A stretch of 64,000 nt of DNA from Planomicrobium sp. YIM 101495 (GTDB lineage: Bacteria > Bacillota > Bacilli > Bacillales_A > Planococcaceae): the NCBI RefSeq assembly GCF_009707665.1, contig NZ_WLZW01000001.1, forward strand, positions 1,240,001-1,304,000, in the 5' to 3' direction. Position numbers and translations under genes: made by a program. This document shows positions 9,891-18,300 of this stretch, piece by piece (position 1 is the first letter of the stretch; every line of letters starts with the position of its first letter). The notes under the pieces were generated by a model that made no database searches, was not told where the DNA came from, and saw only the letters and a program-made list of their open reading frames with translations.

Positions 9891-10885
9891 TGAAGATAGC
9901 AGAAGAGAAAAAAGTCTTATTAGAGGTTGCTAACCTGAAACAATACTTCTCGGTCAAGAAAGATTCCATCTTTAAACCAAAGACATACGTCAAAGCAGTC
10001 GATGATATCTCGTTCGTCGTCAATGAAGGCGAAACGTTGAGCATTGTCGGCGAGTCCGGTTGCGGAAAATCCACAACGGGCCGCTCGATTTTGAAGCTCG
10101 ACGAACCGACAGGCGGCAAAGTGATCTACGCTGGGAGAAACCTTGTTGATTTATCACGAAAGGAAATGCGTGACTTACGAGGAGACCTACAAGTCATCTT
10201 CCAAGATCCATTTGCTTCCTTGAACCCTAGACAGACCATCAAACAAATTTTAACGGAAGCGATGACGATCCAACAGTCTGTTCCTAAGCCGCTACAAAAG
10301 GATCGGATGGCTGAGCTCTTGAACCTTGTCGGGCTCCCTACCGAAGCATTGAACCGCTATCCTCATGAATTCAGTGGTGGGCAGCGTCAACGGATTGGGA
10401 TTGCACGCGCTCTTGCTGTAGACCCGAAACTGATCATTTGTGATGAAGCGGTATCTGCTCTGGACGTTTCCATCCAAGCGCAAATCTTAAACTTACTCAA
10501 AAAGCTTCAGAAGCAGTTCCAACTGACGTTTTTATTCATCTCCCACGACTTGAGCGTCGTCCGTCACATTTCGGATCGGGTAATGGTTATGTACCTTGGG
10601 AAAATTGTAGAGATCTCGGATAAGAAGGATTTGTTCGACAATCCGCTACACCCTTATACGAAGGCGTTGTTGTCTTCCATTCCTGCAACGAATCCTTCTA
10701 TCAAGAATGAACGTATTTTATTGAAAGGTGACGTCCCTTCTCCGATTAATCCGCCGAGCGGCTGTCGATTCCACACACGCTGTCCGTTCGCTGCAGATCG
10801 ATGCAAAACTGAAGAACCTGCTTTACGTGAACTGGAGCCAGACCACTTTGTCAGCTGCCATTTCGCTGAAGAGCTCGCACAATGA
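9890..10885 (+). CDS. ABC transporter ATPase, DppF/OppF type
   Basis: 331 residues. Walker [11 protein letters not shown] (about 54-63), Q-loop VIFQDPFASLNPR, signature FSGGQRQRIGIARAL, Walker B LIICDEAVSALD, and the C-terminal GCRFHTRCPFAADRC motif. It is the partner of the DppD-type ATPase. It is last in the transporter operon, and the two-component genes follow after 162 bp in which I see no strong terminator, so some readthrough is possible. Confidence 0.93.
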   Translation: MKIAEEKKVLLEVANLKQYFSVKKDSIFKPKTYVKAVDDISFVVNEGETLSIVGESGCGKSTTGRSILKLDEPTGGKVIYAGRNLVDLSRKEMRDLRGDLQVIFQDPFASLNPRQTIKQILTEAMTIQQSVPKPLQKDRMAELLNLVGLPTEALNRYPHEFSGGQRQRIGIARALAVDPKLIICDEAVSALDVSIQAQILNLLKKLQKQFQLTFLFISHDLSVVRHISDRVMVMYLGKIVEISDKKDLFDNPLHPYTKALLSSIPATNPSIKNERILLKGDVPSPINPPSGCRFHTRCPFAADRCKTEEPALRELEPDHFVSCHFAEELAQ

Positions 10886-11042
10886 CCTGGAAGCTTACTA
10901 TATTAACAAAATAATTTGATATTCCTATTGAGCATTTCTGAATTTCGGTTAAGGTTTAAGTGAGAGAACCTCCGGAAGCAGAATGCTCTCCTTTTATTCT
11001 CTCGTCCTACTAACCCCTATCATGCAACGTGAGGAGTAATAC

Positions 11043-11051
11043 ATGAAATGA
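11043..11051 (+). other. Two-codon upstream ORF overlapping the kinase start
   Basis: The best-spaced start after GAGGAG (11031-11036) is ATG 11043, which encodes only Met-Lys-stop (ATGAAATGA). Its TGA overlaps the ATGATG start of the kinase gene. This can set kinase translation by termination-reinitiation. It could also be chance. Confidence 0.35.
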
Positions 11052-11803
11052 TGACGATAGAAGCTTTTTCTCTTTATATCATGATCTGTGTACTTGCCCC
11101 TCTAATAGGCGCTTTCACACTGCTGTTCTTATTTGTTTTTGAAAAACGTATTGATTTAGTCGAAAAGGAAAAGAACGAAATCGCGCTGGAAAACGAATTG
11201 CAAAAGGCGCAGTACAACCAATTGACGCAAGAAATTCAGCCGCATTTCTTTTTCAATACGATGAATTCTATCTTGAGTCTTGCAAGGCTCGAGCGAAAAC
11301 AGGAATTGATTCATTCCATCGAGACTTTCTCGAAAATCTTGAAGCACAAATACAAAACGAACACGACATTCATTACGCTCGATGAAGAATTATCGTATAT
11401 CACTGCCTATTTGGACATCCAAAAGATCCGCTTTCGTGAACGTCTCGATTATGAAATCATCGCTGACGACACTGTCCGGAAAGCGATTATCTTACCGTTC
11501 CTCCTCCAGACACTTGTCGAGAATGCCTTCAAGCACTCTTTCGATAAGAAAGCTGGGAAGGCTGATTTGAAAATCCAAGTCGAGCAACATGAAAACACGC
11601 TTTCCATCAACGTTATCAATAGTCTTCCGAATGAAGAGGAACACACTGCAGCTGGTACCGGAATCGGACTTTCCAATATCACGAAGCGGCTGAACATCCT
11701 TTTTCCGAACGATGAAAAATCGGTCGGCATCAAACATTCTTCTGAATACACCACCGTCACGGTTACGTTTCCCCTTGTCTTTAAAAATGAACTGAAGGAG
11801 TGA
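11048..11803 (+). CDS. LytS/YesM-type sensor histidine kinase, short form
   Basis: 251 residues. One membrane span (about 7-31), a coiled linker (about 35-60), then the His_kinase domain with the phospho-acceptor in QEIQPHFFFN (H66), N-box LVENAFKHSF and ATP lid GTGIGLSNITKRL. YesM-type kinases normally have a long extracellular sensor and HAMP; here both are missing. The signal is therefore probably sensed in the membrane or through a partner such as the co-encoded SSS-type transporter (inference). It is followed after 8 nt by its response regulator. Confidence 0.88.
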   Translation: MMTIEAFSLYIMICVLAPLIGAFTLLFLFVFEKRIDLVEKEKNEIALENELQKAQYNQLTQEIQPHFFFNTMNSILSLARLERKQELIHSIETFSKILKHKYKTNTTFITLDEELSYITAYLDIQKIRFRERLDYEIIADDTVRKAIILPFLLQTLVENAFKHSFDKKAGKADLKIQVEQHENTLSINVINSLPNEEEHTAAGTGIGLSNITKRLNILFPNDEKSVGIKHSSEYTTVTVTFPLVFKNELKE

Positions 11804-11811
11804 ATATTCCC

Positions 11812-12504
11812 ATGAACATTTTACTTGTCGATGATGAACCTCTCGAACTGGAGCAAATGGAATACTTGATCAACAAAAACTTTCCGATGTGGGATATTTA
11901 CAAAGCGCAAGATGCTTCACAAGCGTTGAAAATACTGAACAGCCGCGATATTTTATTGGCGTTCTTAGACATTCAATTGCCTGGAAAGACCGGACTCGAG
12001 CTAGCGAAAGAAATGCAATCCATTTCGGATGCAGATATCGTTATGGTGACGGCTTACCAGAGCTTCGAATATGCACAATCAGCAATCAAGATCGGCGTCG
12101 TTGACTACATAACGAAGCCAGTCATAGAAGAAGATCTTGTAAAAGTCTTGAACAATTACGCGAACGTCACGCACTACTCCGAAAATATCCAGCAATCGAT
12201 TCGACTGATACACCAAAACTACGAAGAGAAAATCACACTTAGCTATTTGGCGGAGAAAATCCACATCAATCCGGCATATTTGAGCCGGAAGTTCCAAGAA
12301 GAAGTGAAAGTCGGATTTTCCGAGTACGTAAACAATTACCGTCTGATGATGGCGAAGAAAATGTTAATCGAGCATGCGGAAGTAAGCATTGGGGAAGTTT
12401 CTGAGCGATGCGGATTCAATAGCCAGCACTACTTCAGCCAGATGTTTCGGAAAGAGACCGGACTGTCTCCACGGGAGTTCCGGATGAAGGAACACCACCA
12501 GTGA
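11812..12504 (+). CDS. YesN-like response regulator, receiver plus AraC-type HTH
   Basis: 230 residues from ATG 11812, about 11 nt after AAGGAG; a GTG at 11800 would abut the ribosome site. The receiver domain has acidic pocket D7/D8, phosphorylation site D53 (LAFLDIQLPG) and K102 (YITKP). The C-terminal part (about 130-226) is an AraC-family DNA-binding domain (YLAEKIHINPAYLSRKF, FNSQHYFSQMFRKETG). It probably activates the divergent binding-protein and permease operons in response to substrate. It overlaps the next gene by 4 nt. Confidence 0.92.
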   Translation: MNILLVDDEPLELEQMEYLINKNFPMWDIYKAQDASQALKILNSRDILLAFLDIQLPGKTGLELAKEMQSISDADIVMVTAYQSFEYAQSAIKIGVVDYITKPVIEEDLVKVLNNYANVTHYSENIQQSIRLIHQNYEEKITLSYLAEKIHINPAYLSRKFQEEVKVGFSEYVNNYRLMMAKKMLIEHAEVSIGEVSERCGFNSQHYFSQMFRKETGLSPREFRMKEHHQ

Positions 12505-13844
12505 AAAAGAAAAGCTTTGATTTTTATATTCAAGGAGCGGTCCAGCTCGGAATCGCTTTTGGCGTCGTCAGCCTCCTCGCTAGATGGATCACTGGGAACA
12601 CCATTCTTTCTTCTCCTGAGACACTTATCCAGTACGGCTTAATCGGCGGCATCGGCTACGCATTCATGGGCGGACTCGCACTCATTCTCTTCGGCTTCGT
12701 CGCACGGAAAATCAGCTATACATTCTTAGGGAAAATGACCATTGGAGACGTCTTAAAGCAAAAGCTCAATCCATTTGGCTATTGGTACATGATGGCCCTG
12801 CTCATCTCGATGAGTATTTACACGCTGTTCATCCAAGTGATGGGAGCCGGATTACTATTGCATATCCTATTTCCGGTCCCGCTCTTTATCGGCATGTCGA
12901 TTTTCCTGTTCTTTCTGTTCTTGATCGGCGGCATTGGCGGTCTTTACCGGATTCACCAATTGGCTGGAATCAGCGTCATCTTAGTATTCGGCACCATCAT
13001 TCTCATTCCTGTTTACTCTTACATGCAGGAAGGTGTGACGGTGATTTTCGAAGGCATCCGGCTGTACCACCCTTATTTGCTCTTCACGACAAATAAGGAA
13101 TCTCTCTGGTTCATCTCGACCGGACTGCTTATCTTTTTCGGACAAATGATTACGGACCGGGCTACATGGCAGCGCGTCTTTGTGATTAAGAAGGAAAAAG
13201 TCAAAATGGTCTTCATCTTGACTGGATTGATCTGGTTCACGGTTCCGATTGCCATTACATCCCTTTTTCTACTTGCCATCTCTGGCCGGTCATTCGATAA
13301 CATTTATTCGCTCATCTTCGAACTAATCAACATATTAGAATCTAACATGCTGATTTTCGTCTTCATCCTGTTTTGTTTCGCGGCGATTCTATCCGCTGCT
13401 AGCTCCGAACTACATGCGCTAAACTCGTTATTCGTCCGCAATATTGTCGGTGAATTTAAGAGCTTAACAAACCACCAGAAGTTTAAATATAAAAACATCT
13501 TCTCGCTCGTACTAATCTCGATGCTACTTATAACAGCGATTGTACTGACGCCATATCCACTTGAATTACTGTTTTTCTTTGGCCATGTTTACAGTTCGAT
13601 GATTTTTGCCATGCTCTACATCGTATTCAGTAAAGGAAAAGATACGCTTCCGCCCGTTCTTTCTTCGTTCATCGGAGCAGTAGGCGGACTCGTTGCAACG
13701 TCTTTTACTTCGTATTTTGAATCGATTTGGGTCAGTTTCTTCCTTTCAGCCATCATCATCAGTTTGTTTGTCTTGAAAAATTTGCTCCAACATCATTCCC
13801 GGTCGAGGAGGAATCTGGAGGACAGTTCACATGACGCACATTAA
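12501..13844 (+). CDS. Sodium:solute symporter (SSS) family protein
   Basis: 447 residues, GTG start overlapping the regulator's TGA. About 12-13 hydrophobic spans; the segment QMITDRATWQRVFVIKKEKV resembles the conserved region of SSS transporters (PutP/PanF/SGLT fold). Translational coupling to a two-component pair suggests either uptake of the inducing substrate or a sensing role like that of transporter-linked kinases. The ligand is not determinable from sequence. Confidence 0.78.
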   Translation: MKKKSFDFYIQGAVQLGIAFGVVSLLARWITGNTILSSPETLIQYGLIGGIGYAFMGGLALILFGFVARKISYTFLGKMTIGDVLKQKLNPFGYWYMMALLISMSIYTLFIQVMGAGLLLHILFPVPLFIGMSIFLFFLFLIGGIGGLYRIHQLAGISVILVFGTIILIPVYSYMQEGVTVIFEGIRLYHPYLLFTTNKESLWFISTGLLIFFGQMITDRATWQRVFVIKKEKVKMVFILTGLIWFTVPIAITSLFLLAISGRSFDNIYSLIFELINILESNMLIFVFILFCFAAILSAASSELHALNSLFVRNIVGEFKSLTNHQKFKYKNIFSLVLISMLLITAIVLTPYPLELLFFFGHVYSSMIFAMLYIVFSKGKDTLPPVLSSFIGAVGGLVATSFTSYFESIWVSFFLSAIIISLFVLKNLLQHHSRSRRNLEDSSHDAH

Positions 13845-15270
13845 GCAAGAAGACAATCGTTTCCTTTCGGTTAATCCGGATTTACTCCCAACCCTTTCAG
13901 AGAACCGAACATGGAACTTCAGCCATTACTTTTCAGTCTGGATGGGATCGGTACATAATATTCCTTCGTACGTAACGATTGGTGGATTTTTTGCGCTTGG
14001 TCTCTCTACAGGCCAAGTATTCACCGTCATCTGTTTTGCAGCACTTTTAGTTGCCGTCTTGCTCGTCTTGAATGGACACGCAGGGAATAAATATGGTATT
14101 CCCTTTTCCATTTTGCTGCGTGCAAGTTATGGTGGAAAAGGCGCGATACTCCCCGGATTCTTCCGAGGAATCATTGCAGGAATTATGTGGTTCGGCTTGC
14201 AAACATATGCCGGTAGTATCGCGGTTTCCATTTTCATCGGTACGTTTTATCCAAGCTATTTGACACTCGGCGGAGATTTCTCATTCCTTGGGTTGAACTT
14301 TTCGAGCCTTCTATCGTTTCTGATCTTTTGGTTCATCAATTTGATTTTCATTTTCGCTGATGTCAACGCGCTCGGGAAATTGACAAAAAGTGTGACGGTC
14401 CTCGTCTTTGTCGTGTTTGGCGGCATGTCGATCTGGTCGATCCAATTGGCTGGTGGCATCCAGCCGATCTTAGCGTTCGAACCTGCCCATGACATCGAAG
14501 TCAGTGTCTTCTTATTGATTTCTTGTGTCTCTGCTATTGTCGCTACATGGGTCGCTCCGATCTTGAGCGTTTCGGATATCACCCGCTATTCACGCACGAA
14601 AAAAGCACATGCAGGCGGTCAATTCATCGGCATCATGGCCACTTATCTACTGTTCGCACTCGCCAGTATTTCTATCATTATCGGATCCGAAATCGCCTTC
14701 GGTGTCCCAGTCTGGAATGTCCTTGAAGTAGTTGATAAATTCGACAGCATCTTCGCGATTATTCTTTCACTGACCACACTAGCTCTTGCGACGTTGTCTG
14801 TGAATATTGTCGGGAACGTCATTCCAGCAGCCAATCAATTGACTGCACTGTTTCCACGTAAATTAAGCTTCAAGAAAAGCGCCTTTCTCGTCGCCGTCCT
14901 AGGTACGATGCTACTTCCTTGGAAGCTCATGGAGAACTCGACGAGCATCTTCGCATTCTTGAATCTGGTCGGTGCACTGCTCAGTCCTGTGATCGGGGTC
15001 ATGCTGACACATTATTATATTGTCTCGAAGAGGAAGATCGATATCGACGCATTATATGGCTTGTCCACTAGCCAGCCTATTACTTCAGTTCAAATTCCTG
15101 CATTGCTAGCCACTCTTCTGACAGGAGGCCTGAGTCTGCTCGGCAGTCAAGTGGCTACGCTTGAAGTATTCTATTCGATGTCTTCTCTACTCGGCATCTT
15201 CATCTCAGCCGTCTTGTATTTCAGTTTCTATCAGATTCAACTACATCTTCGCCAAAGAAAACTTCATTAA
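13831..15270 (+). CDS. NCS1-family nucleobase/hydantoin-type permease
   Basis: 479 residues, ATG with CTGGAGGACAG upstream, overlapping the preceding gene by 14 nt. It opens with the NCS1 hallmark (RTWNFSHYFSVWMGSVHNIP), then GNKYGIPFSILLRASYG, and has 12 predicted membrane spans. The family imports cytosine, uracil, allantoin, hydantoins, purines or thiamine with a cation. Beside CodA/AtzC-like amidohydrolases this points to a ring-type nitrogen compound as substrate (inference). Confidence 0.9.
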   Translation: MTHIKQEDNRFLSVNPDLLPTLSENRTWNFSHYFSVWMGSVHNIPSYVTIGGFFALGLSTGQVFTVICFAALLVAVLLVLNGHAGNKYGIPFSILLRASYGGKGAILPGFFRGIIAGIMWFGLQTYAGSIAVSIFIGTFYPSYLTLGGDFSFLGLNFSSLLSFLIFWFINLIFIFADVNALGKLTKSVTVLVFVVFGGMSIWSIQLAGGIQPILAFEPAHDIEVSVFLLISCVSAIVATWVAPILSVSDITRYSRTKKAHAGGQFIGIMATYLLFALASISIIIGSEIAFGVPVWNVLEVVDKFDSIFAIILSLTTLALATLSVNIVGNVIPAANQLTALFPRKLSFKKSAFLVAVLGTMLLPWKLMENSTSIFAFLNLVGALLSPVIGVMLTHYYIVSKRKIDIDALYGLSTSQPITSVQIPALLATLLTGGLSLLGSQVATLEVFYSMSSLLGIFISAVLYFSFYQIQLHLRQRKLH

Positions 15271-15274
15271 AAAG

Positions 15275-15317
15275 GAAGCACCGGATTTCTACTATCAGAA
15301 ACCCGGTGCTTCTCTTT
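15275..15317. terminator. Terminator between convergent genes
   Basis: GAAGCACCGG-ATTTCT pairs with AGAAA-CCCGGTGCTTC (a few mismatches), followed by TCTTTTG. It ends the NCS1 operon (+) and faces the amidohydrolase gene (-). Confidence 0.8.
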
Positions 15318-15354
15318 TGATTTGCTATTACCTCTACACGACACAAGTAATTTT

Positions 15355-16569
15355 TCAATCGAGTTTTCCCGCCACTATGACTCCTCTACGGAATACCGCT
15401 TTTCGCGTTGCACGCCTTGCCACTGCTTCAGCAGCACACTGTGCGTCGACAAGAACGAAGTCAGCTACATCGCCTGCATTCGGCCACATCTGCTCACCGT
15501 CCCGATTAAGTGGTGTCTTTCCATTTGTGATGAAACGCAACGACTGAGACAACGACAACTCATCTGTCCAGCGATTGATTTCTATTAACCTGCCTAGCCG
15601 CTCCAAAATATCGCCATTCCCAGTCGGCCACCATGAATCATAAATATTATCGTTCCCCAGTGCCACGTTCACACCAACTTCATCCAGCATGCCGATGGGC
15701 GGGAGAATCCTTCCAGTAGGAAGACTTGAGATGATCGTGATGTCCGCTTCCTTCAACTCTTCCGCCACTTCTCTAGCTTCGGATGGTTGAACGTCTCCTA
15801 ATCCAAACGCATGGCTGATCGCGACTTTCCCTTGTAGTCCCGCTTCGATCGTCAAAGCTGTCAAACGTTTCATCGTGAAGGTCCCTAAATGTCCAGGGTC
15901 ATGCAAATGTAAATCAATCTCCACATTCCCTTCGACTGCGATATCAACCAATTCCATAAGGGATGCTTCGATATTCAAATCGACCGTTGCCGGATCGACT
16001 GCGCCGACGATGCCCGCTCCATTTCGCACAGCTTCCCTGATCAACTGTGCCGTATTCCCTTTCAGCAAGCCGTGCTGAGCAAAAGCCACGACTTCCGAAT
16101 CAATGCGATGCCGATAGTCGAGCAGCGCTTCCTGTACACCCTGTAGGTTCGCCAGACCGGCTTCCGGGTAAATATCGACATGTGTACGTACAGACGTCGA
16201 GCCATGGGATTGGAGTACGTCTAGCAGCTTTTTTGCCCGTTGTTGCGTCGAAGCCTCCATGGAATTCAGGATATTCATTTCAATCGTACTTCTTTCCACG
16301 ACAGAAGAAGCCGGCACACACGCACGCCACGCTTCGCCCATATACGTCTTATCGAGATGGACATGCTGCTCTTTAAAGGAAGGCAAGACAAGCAAACCGT
16401 TGCCATCCAGCGTCTCAAGTTCTTGTGGAAACTGTTCGTTCTGATTTAGAATCTCTATAATCCGACCATCCGAAATCTTCAAATGAACCAGCTCCGTTTC
16501 CGTCGCTCTTACTTGTCCATCTTCTTTTCGATAACCTGTCTCCAATAAAACATCCTTTAAAATATACAT
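15355..16569 (-). CDS. AtzC/CodA-like amidohydrolase (copy 3)
   Basis: 404 residues, ATG with TGGAGGGG upstream. Motifs: QHVHLDKT (H69, H71, K74), THVDIY, AFAQHGLLKG, VGAVDPATVD, HLHDPGH, SHAFGLGD and GNDNIYDSWWP. It is closest in architecture to copies 1 and 2 and to AtzC. It is downstream of a second family-5 binding-protein gene with a hairpin between them, repeating the layout of the first operon. It is a cytosolic hydrolase or deaminase of unknown substrate. Confidence 0.88.
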   Translation of the reverse strand: MYILKDVLLETGYRKEDGQVRATETELVHLKISDGRIIEILNQNEQFPQELETLDGNGLLVLPSFKEQHVHLDKTYMGEAWRACVPASSVVERSTIEMNILNSMEASTQQRAKKLLDVLQSHGSTSVRTHVDIYPEAGLANLQGVQEALLDYRHRIDSEVVAFAQHGLLKGNTAQLIREAVRNGAGIVGAVDPATVDLNIEASLMELVDIAVEGNVEIDLHLHDPGHLGTFTMKRLTALTIEAGLQGKVAISHAFGLGDVQPSEAREVAEELKEADITIISSLPTGRILPPIGMLDEVGVNVALGNDNIYDSWWPTGNGDILERLGRLIEINRWTDELSLSQSLRFITNGKTPLNRDGEQMWPNAGDVADFVLVDAQCAAEAVARRATRKAVFRRGVIVAGKLD

Positions 16570-16596
16570 GACGCCCCTCCAAATTTTTTCAAATGA

Positions 16597-16626
16597 AGAG
16601 GGATATCCTTATGCGGATATCCCTCT
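16597..16626 (-). terminator. Intercistronic hairpin after the second binding-protein gene
   Basis: A perfect 12-bp stem, AGAGGGATATCC/GGATATCCCTCT, with a 6-nt loop. There is no good T-run, so an mRNA-protecting stem or partial attenuator fits better than a full terminator. Its position mirrors the hairpin at 5134-5172. Confidence 0.65.
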
Positions 16627-16635
16627 GTATTTTGT

Positions 16636-18201
16636 TCACTTAATTGAAACGTTATTGATTTCCAAATAACCTGATGGGCTGATTTCAAAACCGCTTACAT
16701 CTTTCGAGATTGCTGCAACGTTCTCAATGACACGCACCGGGATATAGATTACTTCGTCCATTTGGATTTCCTGTGCTTTTGCATAAAGTTCAACACGTTT
16801 GTCAGAATCCGCTTCTACACGTGCCTCCTCGATCAACTGATCCACCTCAGGGTTGTCGTAGAATGACGTATTCCCGTTCGCTCCTTGTGAGTTTGAGTGC
16901 ATTAAGTTGTACTGGTTGTAGTCCGCATCACCAGTCGCGTTTCTCCAGCTGATGATGAACATCTCCGTGTTCCCAGAGTGTGTCGTATCGACAAACGTTC
17001 CGTATTCCATTACTTCGATATTTACTTTGATTCCGATGCCCTTCAATTGAGATTGCACGACTTCTGCTAAATTGATGCGCTCTTTGTTATCCATCGTCGT
17101 CAATTTGATTTCGAGACCATCCGCGTATCCCGCTTCGCTCAACAAGCGTTTCGCTTCAGCCAGATTGTATTCATAAGGCTCCAGTCCATCGTGGTAGCCG
17201 AATACTTTCGAGCCTAATAGTGAATTCGCTTCGCCACCGACGTTGTTGTAGACACCTTTACGGATCGCGTCCATCTCAATCGCGTGTGCAATCGCTTTTC
17301 TCACTCTCACATCGTTGAACGGTTCTTTCGAAACGTTGAATGTGATGTACTCTGTACCAAACCCTTCACTTTGGTACACTTCCGAATTTTGAGAGGCGTT
17401 TACTGCATCGAATTGTGCGATTGAGAGTGGTTCAGCAATATGTGCTTCTCCCGTCTCCACCATCGATGTTCGCGTCGTTTCTTCCGGAATCACTTTGAAT
17501 TCGACTCTGCCGACTTTCGCCGGTGTTCCCCAATACTCTTCATTCCGGTTCAAGATGATTTCTTTTCCTGGTGTCCATGATTCAAATGTGAAAGGGCCTG
17601 TTCCGTTCGGCTCCCGGATGGCTTCCCCACTATATTCTTCGATTGATTTCGGGTTCAATATGCCACCTTCGTGACTGGCAAGGATGGAAAGCAGTGGCGA
17701 ATAAGGTTCAGTTAAGTGAAATTGTACAGTATGTTCTTCGACGATTTTCACTTCTTCGACCATCGCCAAGACACCTGCTCTTGGTGATCCGACTTCCGGA
17801 TCCAGTAGTCGATCGAACGTCGCTTTTACAGCTTCGGCAGTAAATTCTGTTCCATCATGGAATTTCACGTCTTGGCGTAATTTGAATTCCCATACCGTGT
17901 CTTCGAGCTGTTCCCAACTCTCTGCAAGCAAAGGCTGCAACTCAGCGTTTTTATCTCGGCCAACTAATCCTTCATAAATCTTTCCGTGGGTGATGCTCGC
18001 AGCATTGATCGTTGACATGAATTGATGATCTAAACTTTCCGCATCGGAGAGTCTTGCAACAATTAACGTATCTTCAGCGTCAGAAGCTTTCACTTCTCCT
18101 TTTTCTGTCGATGCATTTTTATCTCCTGTGGAACACCCTGCAAGAAACAGTAGAAGCATTAATAAAACAATCCCTAACCTTCTCTTATGAACCTTATTCA
18201 A
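16636..18201 (-). CDS. ABC transporter substrate-binding lipoprotein, family 5 (copy 2)
   Basis: 521 residues with a TTG start preceded by GAGGGGGAAG. Lipobox FLAGC (Cys23). It is clearly paralogous to copy 1 over its whole length (VARLSDAESLDHQF, VWEFKLRQDVKFHDGTEF, GTGPFTFESW). No permease lies next to it, so both binding proteins probably deliver to the single Dpp-type permease at 7.0-10.9 kb. A TATAAT-like -10 lies on the minus strand at about 18237-18242. Confidence 0.9.
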   Translation of the reverse strand: MNKVHKRRLGIVLLMLLLFLAGCSTGDKNASTEKGEVKASDAEDTLIVARLSDAESLDHQFMSTINAASITHGKIYEGLVGRDKNAELQPLLAESWEQLEDTVWEFKLRQDVKFHDGTEFTAEAVKATFDRLLDPEVGSPRAGVLAMVEEVKIVEEHTVQFHLTEPYSPLLSILASHEGGILNPKSIEEYSGEAIREPNGTGPFTFESWTPGKEIILNRNEEYWGTPAKVGRVEFKVIPEETTRTSMVETGEAHIAEPLSIAQFDAVNASQNSEVYQSEGFGTEYITFNVSKEPFNDVRVRKAIAHAIEMDAIRKGVYNNVGGEANSLLGSKVFGYHDGLEPYEYNLAEAKRLLSEAGYADGLEIKLTTMDNKERINLAEVVQSQLKGIGIKVNIEVMEYGTFVDTTHSGNTEMFIISWRNATGDADYNQYNLMHSNSQGANGNTSFYDNPEVDQLIEEARVEADSDKRVELYAKAQEIQMDEVIYIPVRVIENVAAISKDVSGFEISPSGYLEINNVSIK

Positions 18202-18300
18202 ATCGCTTCCCCCTCACACTCTGATGTATTATTAAAATTATAGGAAAAATTCTGATAATTAGGTTTCATTTTCTTTACTTTCTTTTACACAATCTTTACC

